From Pyxidicoccus fallax (GTDB lineage: Bacteria > Myxococcota > Myxococcia > Myxococcales > Myxococcaceae): DNA of 53,735 bases. The translations under genes and the position numbers were made by a program. Within the stretch, counting starts at the first letter, position 1. Each line of letters begins with the position of its first letter. Positions 28,202 to 36,174 of this stretch are shown here, piece after piece. Location: assembly GCF_012933655.1 (NCBI RefSeq), contig NZ_JABBJJ010000043.1, positions 1 through 53,735 on the forward strand, given 5' to 3'. The notes under the pieces were generated by a model. The model searched no databases. It saw only the letters and a program-made list of their open reading frames with translations, and was not told the origin of the DNA.

Positions 28202-30214
28202 ATGCGGCGTTGGGGAAGGGGAGCGAGCGTGCGAGGGCAGGTGGGAGTGGTCGCGGCGGCCATGCTGGCACTTCAGGTGGGGTGTGGCCCGGCGGGTGAC
28301 GAGGTGACGGCGGCGGAAGGGGGGCAGCCCCTCCCGGTCGAAGAGGTCAGCACGAGGGAGCGGCCCACGGAGGAGGTGGCACCTCCGGACGGAGCGTCGA
28401 GCACGACGAGCGCCGTGTCCGACTGTGAGGGCACCGTGGAGGAGCTGGTGTCGACGGTGTACCAGGACACCTACGTCACCGAGGAGTCACCCGACACGTC
28501 CTTCGCCACGGCGGAGCGCCTGGCGGTGGACGGCAGCCCGAAGCAGCGCGTCTACCTCAACTTCAATCCGAGCCTCGACGGCCGTCCCGTGCTGGGCGCG
28601 AAGCTGCGCCTGTGGGCCCGTGACGGTGCGTCTGGCGGCTTCTCTCTCCACTCCGTCGATTACTGGCAGTCCGCGAACTTCATCACCTGGAACAAGCCGC
28701 TGCCCGTGGGGCCCGTCCTCCACGGCCCCATGGCGGTGGTGGACGAGGCGTGGAACGAGTTCGACGTGACGTCGGTGATGGACACGGACGAGGGGGAGGA
28801 CGGCTTCTCCTTCGCCCTGGTCAGCACCAGCGGGGACGGCGCCGTGTTCACCTCGCGCGAGGGGGACGGCGGCACGCGGCCGCCGCAGCTCGTCCTCACG
28901 CTGGGCCCCAAGTGCAACTACCACGGTGACGGCCTCGGCGGCCGGCTGACCCAGGCCACGCGGATGGACTTCTCGCAATCCGAGTCGCTCGTGCACGCGA
29001 GCGCGGACTGGCGCGACGGCGGGTGGACGACGATGACCCGGGACGACTCCGGCCAGTACGTGCTCCGGCGCTTCGCCCTGGACGGCTCCGTCAAGCTGAC
29101 GCGCGCCTTCGCCCAGGGCAACGCCAACTTCCGCTTCGCCGTCACCCCGCTCGGCAACCTCATGGTGGCGGCGGACTACTCACAGCTCACCCTGCACGGC
29201 CGGCTGCTCCAGTCAGCGCCCGTGGGGAGCCGCAACCTGCTGCTGCTGAAGCTGAAGCCGGACGGAAGCCTGGACTGGTTCATGACCTACGCGCCCACCG
29301 GGGGCACGGTGAGCGTGAGCGCGGTGCGCACGGACGCCAACGGCAGCCTGGTGGTGGCCGGTGACTTCCGGGGGCAGCTGACGCTGGGAGGCACGACGTT
29401 CGACGCGGGCGCCACCACGCCCCAGCAGATGGCCGGCTTCGTGGCGCGCATCGGCTGGGATGCCCAGCACCTGTGGTCCCACGCGATTCCCACCGGACAG
29501 GAGGGCACGCGCGTCCGGGCGCTCGCGGTGAACGGCGACGGCTCCGTGCTCGTGGGCGGCGGGCTCGGCCTGGGAGCCATCCTCGGCGGCACGACGGCGA
29601 CGGGCGCGCCCACCACGCCGTTCATCGCCCGGTATCTCCCGGACGGCACGCCCTCCTGGACGCGGGTGCTGGACGGCGCGACGGGCGCCGTCGAGTCGGC
29701 GGTGGCGACGAACGTGGGCTGGGCGTTCGCCTTCAACCTGCGGGGCGGCTTCCAGTTCGCGGGCAGCCGCATCCAGGTGGACCCGCCCGGCTGGACGTCG
29801 GGGCTGGCGCTGGCGTTCATCACCGACTCGGGCGTGGAGGCCTGGGCGAAGCTGCATGGCAGCCCGTGGGCCACCGTCTCCGCGCTGGGGCTGGGGGCCC
29901 GGTATGACGGCACGCTCATCCTCGCCGGACGGATGGGCAGCGCCGCCGACCTGGGCGGCGGCTACCTGGGCCAGTACGAGACGCCCTTCCTCGCGCACTA
30001 CGGGCTGGACGGGGAGCACCGCTGGTCGCGCACCTTCATCGACCCGCGCGTGGGCTGGGACGAGTCGCACCCCCTGAACAAGCCCCACTTCCTGATGCTC
30101 AGCACGGGCGAGCCGATGCTGACGAGCATGCTGACGGACCCGCTCACCGTGGACGGGCAGACCTTCGACTACAACCTCGGCCCGTTCCCCCTGGTTATGT
30201 TGCGCTTCAACTAA
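28202..30214 (+). CDS. DNRLRE-domain secreted lipoprotein
   Basis: 670 residues. The N-terminus VVAAAMLALQVGCGPAGDE is a type II signal with a lipobox Cys at about residue 28. After a Glu/Thr-rich linker, residues ~75-240 form a DNRLRE-type carbohydrate-binding-like beta-sandwich (VYQDTYVTEESPDTSFATAERL, QRVYLNFNPSLDGRPVLGAKLRLWA, WNEFDVTSV). The remaining ~420 residues are propeller-like repeats of the kind LLKLKPDGSLDWFMTYAP, FVARIGWDAQHLWSHAIPT and FIARYLPDGTPSWTRVLDG. Myxococcal relatives sit on the cell surface. AGGAG is seven bases before ATG 28202. No linked enzyme is adjacent. Confidence 0.78.
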   Translation: MRRWGRGASVRGQVGVVAAAMLALQVGCGPAGDEVTAAEGGQPLPVEEVSTRERPTEEVAPPDGASSTTSAVSDCEGTVEELVSTVYQDTYVTEESPDTSFATAERLAVDGSPKQRVYLNFNPSLDGRPVLGAKLRLWARDGASGGFSLHSVDYWQSANFITWNKPLPVGPVLHGPMAVVDEAWNEFDVTSVMDTDEGEDGFSFALVSTSGDGAVFTSREGDGGTRPPQLVLTLGPKCNYHGDGLGGRLTQATRMDFSQSESLVHASADWRDGGWTTMTRDDSGQYVLRRFALDGSVKLTRAFAQGNANFRFAVTPLGNLMVAADYSQLTLHGRLLQSAPVGSRNLLLLKLKPDGSLDWFMTYAPTGGTVSVSAVRTDANGSLVVAGDFRGQLTLGGTTFDAGATTPQQMAGFVARIGWDAQHLWSHAIPTGQEGTRVRALAVNGDGSVLVGGGLGLGAILGGTTATGAPTTPFIARYLPDGTPSWTRVLDGATGAVESAVATNVGWAFAFNLRGGFQFAGSRIQVDPPGWTSGLALAFITDSGVEAWAKLHGSPWATVSALGLGARYDGTLILAGRMGSAADLGGGYLGQYETPFLAHYGLDGEHRWSRTFIDPRVGWDESHPLNKPHFLMLSTGEPMLTSMLTDPLTVDGQTFDYNLGPFPLVMLRFN

Positions 30215-30246
30215 TCAGGCGCCGGGGTGGGTTGGGCGGACCCCAT

Positions 30247-30264
30247 GGCTGACAGCGGTCAGCC
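30247..30264 (+). terminator. Hairpin after the DNRLRE gene (weak terminator)
   Basis: GGCTGAC (30247-30253) and GTCAGCC (30258-30264) form a perfect 7-bp stem with an AGCG loop, 33 bases after the stop. Only TGTTG follows, so termination strength is doubtful. Confidence 0.4.
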
Positions 30265-30306
30265 TGTTGCGCGATGCTCCCTCCGCTAGAGGGGGAGTAC
30301 CGACAC

Positions 30307-31977
30307 ATGAGCCGTTCAAGAAGCCTGGGGTCCGCCCTGGTGCTGCTCGCGTTGTGCGCGTGTAGCAACCCGGAGCGGGAGAAGAAGGAGCAGGAGGCCG
30401 CCGCGGCGGAGAAGAAGCTCGCCGAGGCAAAGGCCCACCGGGAGAGCCTGGAGCAGGAGCGCACGAAGCTCACCGGGCAGATTGCCGAGACGCGAGCGCA
30501 GGCGGACGCGGCGAACAGCGCGTACCACCGCACCCTGGCCGCGGGCGCGTACCTCGCCGAGGCCGAGGGCAGCGAGCTGAAGCCGGACGACGTCATGCAG
30601 GCCAACCTGAAGGCCGCCCGGTCCGGCTTCCTCCTGGAGGAGGCCACGCGCAAGAAGGACTCGAAGGAGCTGCTCGCGCTGGCCACCGGCCTGTTGGATT
30701 CAGAGCGGCCCTGCGTGGAGGTGAAGAAGGAAGAGGCGCCGGAGCAGCAGGCGGAGGCCCAGGCCGAGGAGCCGGAGGAGTCCAGCGACTGCGGCCCCTG
30801 CGAGGCGAAGCCCTACGAGGACGTCTGCGAGGGCGTCCCCGCGCGGCTGTCCCTGTGGCCGGCGTGGACGTGTGAGTCCGTGGCCAGCACGGCGGACACG
30901 CTGCCCGCCGCGGCCTTCTGCACCGCGTCCTTCGAGTACCCCGAGCCCACGTCCGCCGGAAGCTCGACCTACGCCCAGGATGACCTGCCCACCACGCAGG
31001 AGGTGGTGCGCATCGTCTACGAGTACCAGGGACACCTGTACGCGAGCGACTTCCCCAGCCCCACGGACGAGCTGTACCACCCGCCCAACACGACGGGGCT
31101 CGCGACGTGCGCGGCCGAGACGGAGAAGAACTCCTGCCTCCACCAGTGCGACGTTCAGTTCGACCGCTACGAGGACCCGTGCGCGTGCGACCCGACGCCC
31201 GACCATCACGATGACGAGGGCGGCTGCGGCTGCGGGGACGGCGAGGAGGACGAGCCCGACGAGACTCCCGAGGTGCGCGAGGCGCGGCTGGCCGCGGAGG
31301 CCGCCGAGGCCGCCGTCGAGGAGGCGAAGCGCGAGGCCGAGCTGGCGGCGAAGGAGCTGGAGTTCCAGCAGTGCCGCGCCGCGTGCGAGCCGGAGCAACC
31401 CGAGGAGCCCGCGACGACGGACGAGGACGGCAACCCGCTGCCCCCGACGCCGGCCGCCGTGTCGCGCAGGGCGTGGCTGGAGGCCTCGCCGGCCCCGGGC
31501 CACTTCGTGGTGACGGTGCAGACGCGGAAGCTGTCGGACGACGACAAGGAGCTGGAGTCGAGCCTGACCACCTACGTGCTGGAGCACCGGCCGCTGACGG
31601 CGCTGTGGCGGGGTGGAAGCGCGGCGGACTCGGCGGACGTGCTGACGCCGCTGCATACGCAGTTCGAGTTCGAGGAGGTGCTGCGCAAGGACGACGCGCT
31701 GGTCCTGGACCCGCTGCCCGGGATGAAGGGCCCGATGCTGGTGGGCCTGTCCAACGGAACGGTGCAGGCCGTCCGCTTCTCGCACGAGAAGGGCGACGAC
31801 GCGGAGCCCGTGCAGGCGTTGGACGAGAACGAGGTGTGCGAGGCGCTGAAGAAGGAGCCCAAGCGCTTCCCGGCCGCGTACCTGGAGGCGTGTGAGCCGG
31901 CGGCCCCCGCCGTCGCCGCGCCCGAGGGGAGTGATGCGGGAACCGAAGGCAAGGTGGCCGGGGAGGTGACGCCATGA
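30307..31977 (+). CDS. Acidic Cys-rich coiled-coil lipoprotein
   Basis: 556 residues. A lipobox in LVLLALCACSN gives a lipidated Cys near residue 19. The next ~60 residues are a charged coiled coil (EREKKEQEAAAAEKKLAEAK). The middle is rich in Cys, His and Asp: SSDCGPCEAKPYEDVCEG, SCLHQCDVQFDRYEDPCACD, then PTPDHHDDEGGCGCGDGEE. A second Glu/Ala-rich coiled coil (about residues 325-360) follows. The end, with LDPLPGMKGPMLVGLSNGTV, looks like a small beta domain. Metal binding or disulphide bridging by the Cys/His/Asp cluster is plausible but unproven. The stop overlaps the next ATG by four bases. I know no family. Confidence 0.75.
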   Translation: MSRSRSLGSALVLLALCACSNPEREKKEQEAAAAEKKLAEAKAHRESLEQERTKLTGQIAETRAQADAANSAYHRTLAAGAYLAEAEGSELKPDDVMQANLKAARSGFLLEEATRKKDSKELLALATGLLDSERPCVEVKKEEAPEQQAEAQAEEPEESSDCGPCEAKPYEDVCEGVPARLSLWPAWTCESVASTADTLPAAAFCTASFEYPEPTSAGSSTYAQDDLPTTQEVVRIVYEYQGHLYASDFPSPTDELYHPPNTTGLATCAAETEKNSCLHQCDVQFDRYEDPCACDPTPDHHDDEGGCGCGDGEEDEPDETPEVREARLAAEAAEAAVEEAKREAELAAKELEFQQCRAACEPEQPEEPATTDEDGNPLPPTPAAVSRRAWLEASPAPGHFVVTVQTRKLSDDDKELESSLTTYVLEHRPLTALWRGGSAADSADVLTPLHTQFEFEEVLRKDDALVLDPLPGMKGPMLVGLSNGTVQAVRFSHEKGDDAEPVQALDENEVCEALKKEPKRFPAAYLEACEPAAPAVAAPEGSDAGTEGKVAGEVTP

Positions 31978-33044
31978 AGCGGGTCGTCGTGTTGGGACTG
32001 GTGGGGCTGATGCTCGCGGGCTGTGGCGAGGACGCGGGGAAGGCGGCGGCGCAGAAGCGGCTCGAGGCGGCGCAGGCGGAGCTGCGCGCCGAGGAGACGA
32101 AGGCGCAGGCGCTGACGGCGGAGGTGGAGCGGCTCAAGGGACGACTGAGCGAGGCGGAGACCGCCCGGGCCACCGAGCGCCGCGCGCTGGAGCGGGTGCA
32201 GACGTGGCTGACGGCGAGCTGGCGCGGCGAGGCCGGCACGCTGAAGTCGCGGATGCAGGAGGCGGAGGTGCCGGCGGCGCTGCGGGCCTCGCTGGAGGAG
32301 GCGCAGAAGGCGCGGGGCGGCGAGGCGCTGGAGCAGCGCTTCCGTCAGGCCGTCGAGCGCAAGGACCTGCCGGTGCTGTCGTCGGTGGTGTCGGAGTGGG
32401 CCTCGATGGATGGGGTGACGCCGATGCCGCCGGTGGAGGAGGAAGCCGAGGAGGCCGCGGAGGAGGAGGCGCAGGCGTGCGAGCGCGTGCAGGGTGACTT
32501 CCGCTGCACGCCGCTGCCGCTGGGCGGGGCGCAGGACACGGTGACGCAGCTGTGCCGCCTGTCGGGGACGGGCAAGTCGTGGGTGGTGCGCTCGGACCAC
32601 GGGCGGCTCGCGTACGCGGAGCTGGTGCCAGGAGACCGGCACCGCTACGTGCCGGTGCGGACGGTGGGGTCCGACGTGTGGCTGCTGAAGGACGAGCCGG
32701 GCGCGGGCAAGCCGGGCGTGCTGGAGGTGTTCCAGGTGTCGGGGACGCAGGCGGTGCGGCGGCTCTCGCTGGACCTGATGCGCAAGGGCAAGCCGACCAC
32801 GATGGTGGAGGCGGACCTCGACGACGACGGTCTGAAGGAGACGCTCGTCGTGGGCGCGGACACCGTGGAGGCCGTGCACGTGGAGCGCTCGGCGGGCGCG
32901 CTGTCGCAGTGGCGCGAGGCGTACCTGTGCCCCATCGTGGAGCAGCGGTCGGAGAAGGAGCTGGAGCCAGCGAAGGCGGCCTGCTCGGCGTGGATGAAGA
33001 CCGCCACGTCCTCCGAAGCGACGGCCGCGGGCACGAAGCCGTAG
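31974..33044 (+). CDS. Coiled-coil lipoprotein coupled to the upstream lipoprotein
   Basis: 356 residues. MKRVVVLGLVGLMLAGCGED is a classic lipoprotein signal with Cys17, and the Glu-Asp following would favour outer-membrane sorting. A long helix (about 25-130) and an acidic strip (PPVEEEAEEAAEEEAQ) follow. The C-terminal ~190 residues are beta-rich, with EADLDDDGLKETLVVGADTVE, a FG-GAP/VCBS-like calcium loop (DxDxDG) as found in propeller repeats. The ATGA overlap with the preceding gene and the shared layout (lipobox, coiled coil, acidic linker, beta end) imply one complex at the cell envelope. No named family. Confidence 0.75.
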   Translation: MKRVVVLGLVGLMLAGCGEDAGKAAAQKRLEAAQAELRAEETKAQALTAEVERLKGRLSEAETARATERRALERVQTWLTASWRGEAGTLKSRMQEAEVPAALRASLEEAQKARGGEALEQRFRQAVERKDLPVLSSVVSEWASMDGVTPMPPVEEEAEEAAEEEAQACERVQGDFRCTPLPLGGAQDTVTQLCRLSGTGKSWVVRSDHGRLAYAELVPGDRHRYVPVRTVGSDVWLLKDEPGAGKPGVLEVFQVSGTQAVRRLSLDLMRKGKPTTMVEADLDDDGLKETLVVGADTVEAVHVERSAGALSQWREAYLCPIVEQRSEKELEPAKAACSAWMKTATSSEATAAGTKP

Positions 33045-33074
33045 TCGGAGTCGCGTCCGGGTGCGCGGTGCCCG

Positions 33075-33980
33075 CTATCGGGCCCGCCACCCGGCGCCGG
33101 AGAACTGCTCGCGGAGCGCGTCCAAGAAGAGCCGGACGCGCCGGGGCATGAAGCGCCCGTGGGGATGGAGCGCGTAGATGTGCAGCGGCTCGGGCTCGTA
33201 GGTGGTGAGCACCGCTTCCAGGCGCCCTCCCCGCAGTTCCTCCGCGACGGCGAACTCCGGCAGGAGCGCGAGTCCCAGCTCCGCGAGCGCGGCGTCGCGC
33301 AGCGAGATGCTGCTGTTGACGGAGAGCGCGGCATGGACCTCCGCGGCGATGGGGCCCTCTGGGCCTCGTAGCAGCCACGTGGTGGGCGCCACGGTGTCCG
33401 GGTTGATGAGACAGCGGTGCCGCGCGAGGTCGGCGGGCTTGCGAGGCCGCCCCTCTCGCTTCAGGTAGCCCGGGGCCGCGCACACCACGCGGCGGGCCCG
33501 CGCGAGCTTCACCGACACGAGCGACGTGTCCGGGGGCCGTGCCGACATGCGCACCGCGACGTCGAAGCCCTCCTCGACGAGGTCCACCATCCTATCGGTC
33601 AGCGCCAGCTCCACGCGTACGTCGGGGTGGTTGCGCGCGAAGGTGGTGATGGGCGCGCTCATGTGGAGCAGCCCGAACGAGACGGGCGCGGTGAGACGGA
33701 GGCTGCCGCGCACGGCGGCCTCGCGCTCGGCGACCCGGGCGTTGGCCTCCGCCACCTCGTCGAGGATGCGGCCGCAGCGCGCGTGGTACTCGCGGCCCGC
33801 CTCGGTGAGCGCGAGCCGGCGCGTGGTGCGGTGCAGGAGCCGCGCGCCCAGCCGCTGCTCCAGCCAGGCCACCTGCTTGCTCGCGCTGGCCACCGAGATG
33901 CGCAGCGCGCGGGCGGCGCCGGAGTAGCTGCCTGCCTCCACCACCCGCCGGAACACCGTCATCGCACCGAGCTGGTCCAC
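33075..33980 (-). CDS. LysR-type transcriptional regulator
   Basis: 301 residues. The N-terminal winged helix MDQLGAMTVFRRVVEAGSYSGAARALRISVASASKQVAWLEQRLGARLL is the LTTR DNA-binding region. The effector domain follows (APVSFGLLHMSAPITTFARNHPDVRVEL, FDVAVRMSARPPDTSLVSVKLARARRVVCAAPGYLKREG), typical of the AaeR/DmlR-like subgroup. It is divergent from the epimerase gene, the usual arrangement for an LTTR controlling its neighbour. A near-perfect inverted repeat lies 15-39 bases upstream of its start. The 3' end is convergent with the lipoprotein gene. Confidence 0.9.
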   Translation of the reverse strand: MDQLGAMTVFRRVVEAGSYSGAARALRISVASASKQVAWLEQRLGARLLHRTTRRLALTEAGREYHARCGRILDEVAEANARVAEREAAVRGSLRLTAPVSFGLLHMSAPITTFARNHPDVRVELALTDRMVDLVEEGFDVAVRMSARPPDTSLVSVKLARARRVVCAAPGYLKREGRPRKPADLARHRCLINPDTVAPTTWLLRGPEGPIAAEVHAALSVNSSISLRDAALAELGLALLPEFAVAEELRGGRLEAVLTTYEPEPLHIYALHPHGRFMPRRVRLFLDALREQFSGAGWRAR

Positions 33981-33994
33981 GTGCCCTCCTGGGA

Positions 33995-34019
33995 GACTCT
34001 TTCCGGATTGGAAAAAGTC
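33995..34019. promoter_or_regulatory. Inverted repeat, candidate LysR operator
   Basis: GACTCTTTCC (33995-34004) faces GGAAAAAGTC (34010-34019) around the spacer GGATT, with one mismatch in ten pairs. The inner TTCC-N5-GGAA core and the position just before the LysR start, in the divergent LysR/epimerase gap, fit an autoregulatory operator. Confidence 0.5.
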
Positions 34020-34180
34020 CTTCCATGAAGGGCCAGATTATCAACGCATGGGGACGGGGTTACATCCACGGTGTCGAAGCGGAGCCCATCCTGGCTCCGC
34101 CGGGAAGAATTCCTGGCGGGTGTTCATCCGCCGAGTCACGGCGCGGGGCAGGCCCCGTGCACGAGAAGAGGAGCACGGTC

Positions 34181-35077
34181 ATGAAGGTCTTCATCACGGG
34201 TGCGACGGGTACCATCGGTTTTCACGTGGCGCGGGCTTTCCGGCGGGCGGGGCACGAGGTGGTGGGGCTGGTGCGCACGCCGGCCAAGGCGAAGCTGCTG
34301 GAGCAGGAGGAAATCCACCCGGTGCTCGGGACGCTCCAGGCGCCCGCGGAATGGGCGGACGAGGCAGCGCGCGCCAGCGTGCGGGTGCACGCGGCGGTGG
34401 ACTACGCGGCGGACGCGGCGGAGCTGGACGGCAAGGTGCTGGACGTCTTCCTGAGGCAGGGGGCGGCGGGGGCGCAGAAGCCGACGGTGCTCTACACGAG
34501 CGGCATCTGGGTGCAGGGAGACACGGGCGGCGTGGCGGTGGACGAGGCGACGCCGCTGCGGCCGCACGCGAAGGTGGCCTGGCGGCCCGCGGTGGAGCAG
34601 CGGGTGCTGACGGCGGAGAGCGTGCGCGGCGTCGTGCTGCGTCCGGGCGTGGTGTACGGGCGCTCGGGCAGCCTCACCGGTATGTGGTTCCAGGGCGCGG
34701 TGGAAGGGGAGCTGCGCGTCTTCGGCGACGGCGCGAACCACTGGGTGACGGTGCACGTGGAGGACCTGGCGGACGCGTACGTGCGCGCGGCGGAGCGGAA
34801 CGTGTCGGGGGAAACCTTCCTCCTCGGCGATGGCTCGCGTGAGCGCGTGCGCGACATGGTGGACGCGGTGGTACGGGCCGCCGGTGGCAAGGCGCGCGTC
34901 ACCTTCGTGCCGCCGTCACAGGCGCCCGAGGGCATGCGCCAGCTCGCGGAGTGCCTCGCGCTGGACCAGGTGGCGGACGCCTCGAAGGCGCGCAGGCTGC
35001 TGGGCTGGGAGCCCCTGCACACGGGCTTCAGCGCCGAGGCGTCCACGTATCTGGCTGCCTGGAAGGCGTTGCTGTAG
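34181..35077 (+). CDS. NAD(P)-dependent epimerase/dehydratase (atypical/extended SDR)
   Basis: 298 residues from ATG 34181, with AGAGGAG upstream. The Rossmann motif GATGTIG is at 7-13, then GHEVVGLVRTPAKA for the cofactor adenosine side. Further on are VRVHAAVDYAADAAELDG, a GIWVQGDTGG segment in place of the classic YxxxK site, RPGVVYGRSGS, DGANHWVTVHVEDLADAYVRA and FLLGDGS. The usual catalytic Tyr-Lys is not clearly visible, so it may be an atypical NmrA-like or NAD-binding sensor member rather than a sugar epimerase. The substrate is unknown. Likely regulated by the divergent LysR protein. Confidence 0.8.
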   Translation: MKVFITGATGTIGFHVARAFRRAGHEVVGLVRTPAKAKLLEQEEIHPVLGTLQAPAEWADEAARASVRVHAAVDYAADAAELDGKVLDVFLRQGAAGAQKPTVLYTSGIWVQGDTGGVAVDEATPLRPHAKVAWRPAVEQRVLTAESVRGVVLRPGVVYGRSGSLTGMWFQGAVEGELRVFGDGANHWVTVHVEDLADAYVRAAERNVSGETFLLGDGSRERVRDMVDAVVRAAGGKARVTFVPPSQAPEGMRQLAECLALDQVADASKARRLLGWEPLHTGFSAEASTYLAAWKALL

Positions 35078-35102
35078 CGGGCCGGTACGCGGTGCCGGCT
35101 GC

Positions 35103-35121
35103 GGAATGGAAGTTCCATTCC
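35103..35121. repeat. Perfect 19-bp palindrome in a convergent gap
   Basis: GGAATGGAA (35103-35111) and TTCCATTCC (35113-35121) are exact inverted copies around G35112. With a one-base centre it cannot fold tightly as RNA, so it looks more like a protein-binding site than a terminator. It lies between the tail-to-tail epimerase and hypothetical genes. Confidence 0.55.
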
Positions 35122-35145
35122 ACCTGGGCTCCCTGAGCGCGGGGG

Positions 35146-36075
35146 CTACCGTGACTGGCTGAGCCGGAATGCCGCGCACAGCAGCCACCCCGCGGGCCTG
35201 TCGGAGAGGACGATGAGCTTCTGCAGCGTCTTCTGCAGTTCCTCGGGCAGGTGGAGCTCGCAGAAGACTCGCGGGTCGTTCCCCGCGGTGGCCACCTGCC
35301 GGGAGAGGGCATCGGGGTCCTGCTCGATGCGCTCCCTCAGCAGCGGGAGCATGTTCTCGAAGGCCTGGCGGATGGTCTCGCTGAACGACATGCCCTGCTG
35401 AGTCGCCAGGGCGGTCGCCGCGTTGATGACGGACTGCGGAAGTGCCACGCGCAGGTTTGCCTTCTCCGCCGGGGCGGGCGGACGCGGCATGGGCGCCAGC
35501 GCCGCGAAGTATTGCCGCAGGCGCTCCTCGGAGAGGGGTTGGTCCAGGGGAATGTCGAGGCCGTGGCTGTCCGAGCAGAGGTCGAAGAGGGCTTCACGGC
35601 TCACCCCGTACTCGGAGGCCAGCCGCGTCAGGGGCGGATTGTCGCGCGAGTCCTCCGACTCATCGGAGTCCTCATCCCCTGATTCGTCGGAGTCGTCGTC
35701 CCCGAGGCCGCGGGTCCACATCTCGGTCTGGTGCCCGCCTTCGAAAAGCTCGACGAACTCGTATTCCGTCCGGGAGTCGAAACCGAAGGCGGCGACGACA
35801 CAGTCGAGTCTGGAGGAGAGCCCTGATGGGAAGGCGGGGTGGTCCTGGGCGAAATCGAAGGAGTCGAGGCGGTCCTTCGCGTCGACGGGCTGTGCCAGCT
35901 CGACGAACATGAACGGAGAGCCCTCCCGGGCCTCCACGACCAGCTTCCATCCCTTGGGGTCGGCGGGCTCCGCGTCCCACTCCTCTTCCAGGAACTGGAG
36001 GGCTTCCTGGTAGATGTCGCGCACCGCGTCAGCTCCAGAAGCCTCGACGTAGAAGCCACCCAGGAATGTCGCCAT
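35146..36075 (-). CDS. Two-domain hypothetical protein with RHH-like C-terminal region
   Basis: 309 residues from ATG 36075, with GAGGAG 6 bases upstream. The N-terminal ~145 residues (MATFLGGFYVEASGADAVRD, PKGWKLVVEAREGSPFMFVEL, FVELFEGGHQTEMWTRG) look like a small alpha/beta domain I do not recognise. An acidic Asp/Ser/Glu linker (about 148-170, DDDSDESGDEDSDESED) follows. The C-terminal half has a helix pair, LRVALPQSVINAATALATQQ then FSETIRQAFENMLPLLRERI, shaped like a ribbon-helix-helix or a short helical bundle. Not obviously exported. The gene is convergent with the epimerase gene and lies 99 bases past the sigma-factor stop. Function unknown. Confidence 0.68.
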   Translation of the reverse strand: MATFLGGFYVEASGADAVRDIYQEALQFLEEEWDAEPADPKGWKLVVEAREGSPFMFVELAQPVDAKDRLDSFDFAQDHPAFPSGLSSRLDCVVAAFGFDSRTEYEFVELFEGGHQTEMWTRGLGDDDSDESGDEDSDESEDSRDNPPLTRLASEYGVSREALFDLCSDSHGLDIPLDQPLSEERLRQYFAALAPMPRPPAPAEKANLRVALPQSVINAATALATQQGMSFSETIRQAFENMLPLLRERIEQDPDALSRQVATAGNDPRVFCELHLPEELQKTLQKLIVLSDRPAGWLLCAAFRLSQSR

Positions 36076-36174
36076 GCTGACTCCTCTGTCCGCACCGCGG
36101 GGCGAGCGTCGGACGGTGAGGCTGGGGAGTTCAATAGGGATTTGCAGTTGAGTGCCAGGATGCACCTGCATCCT

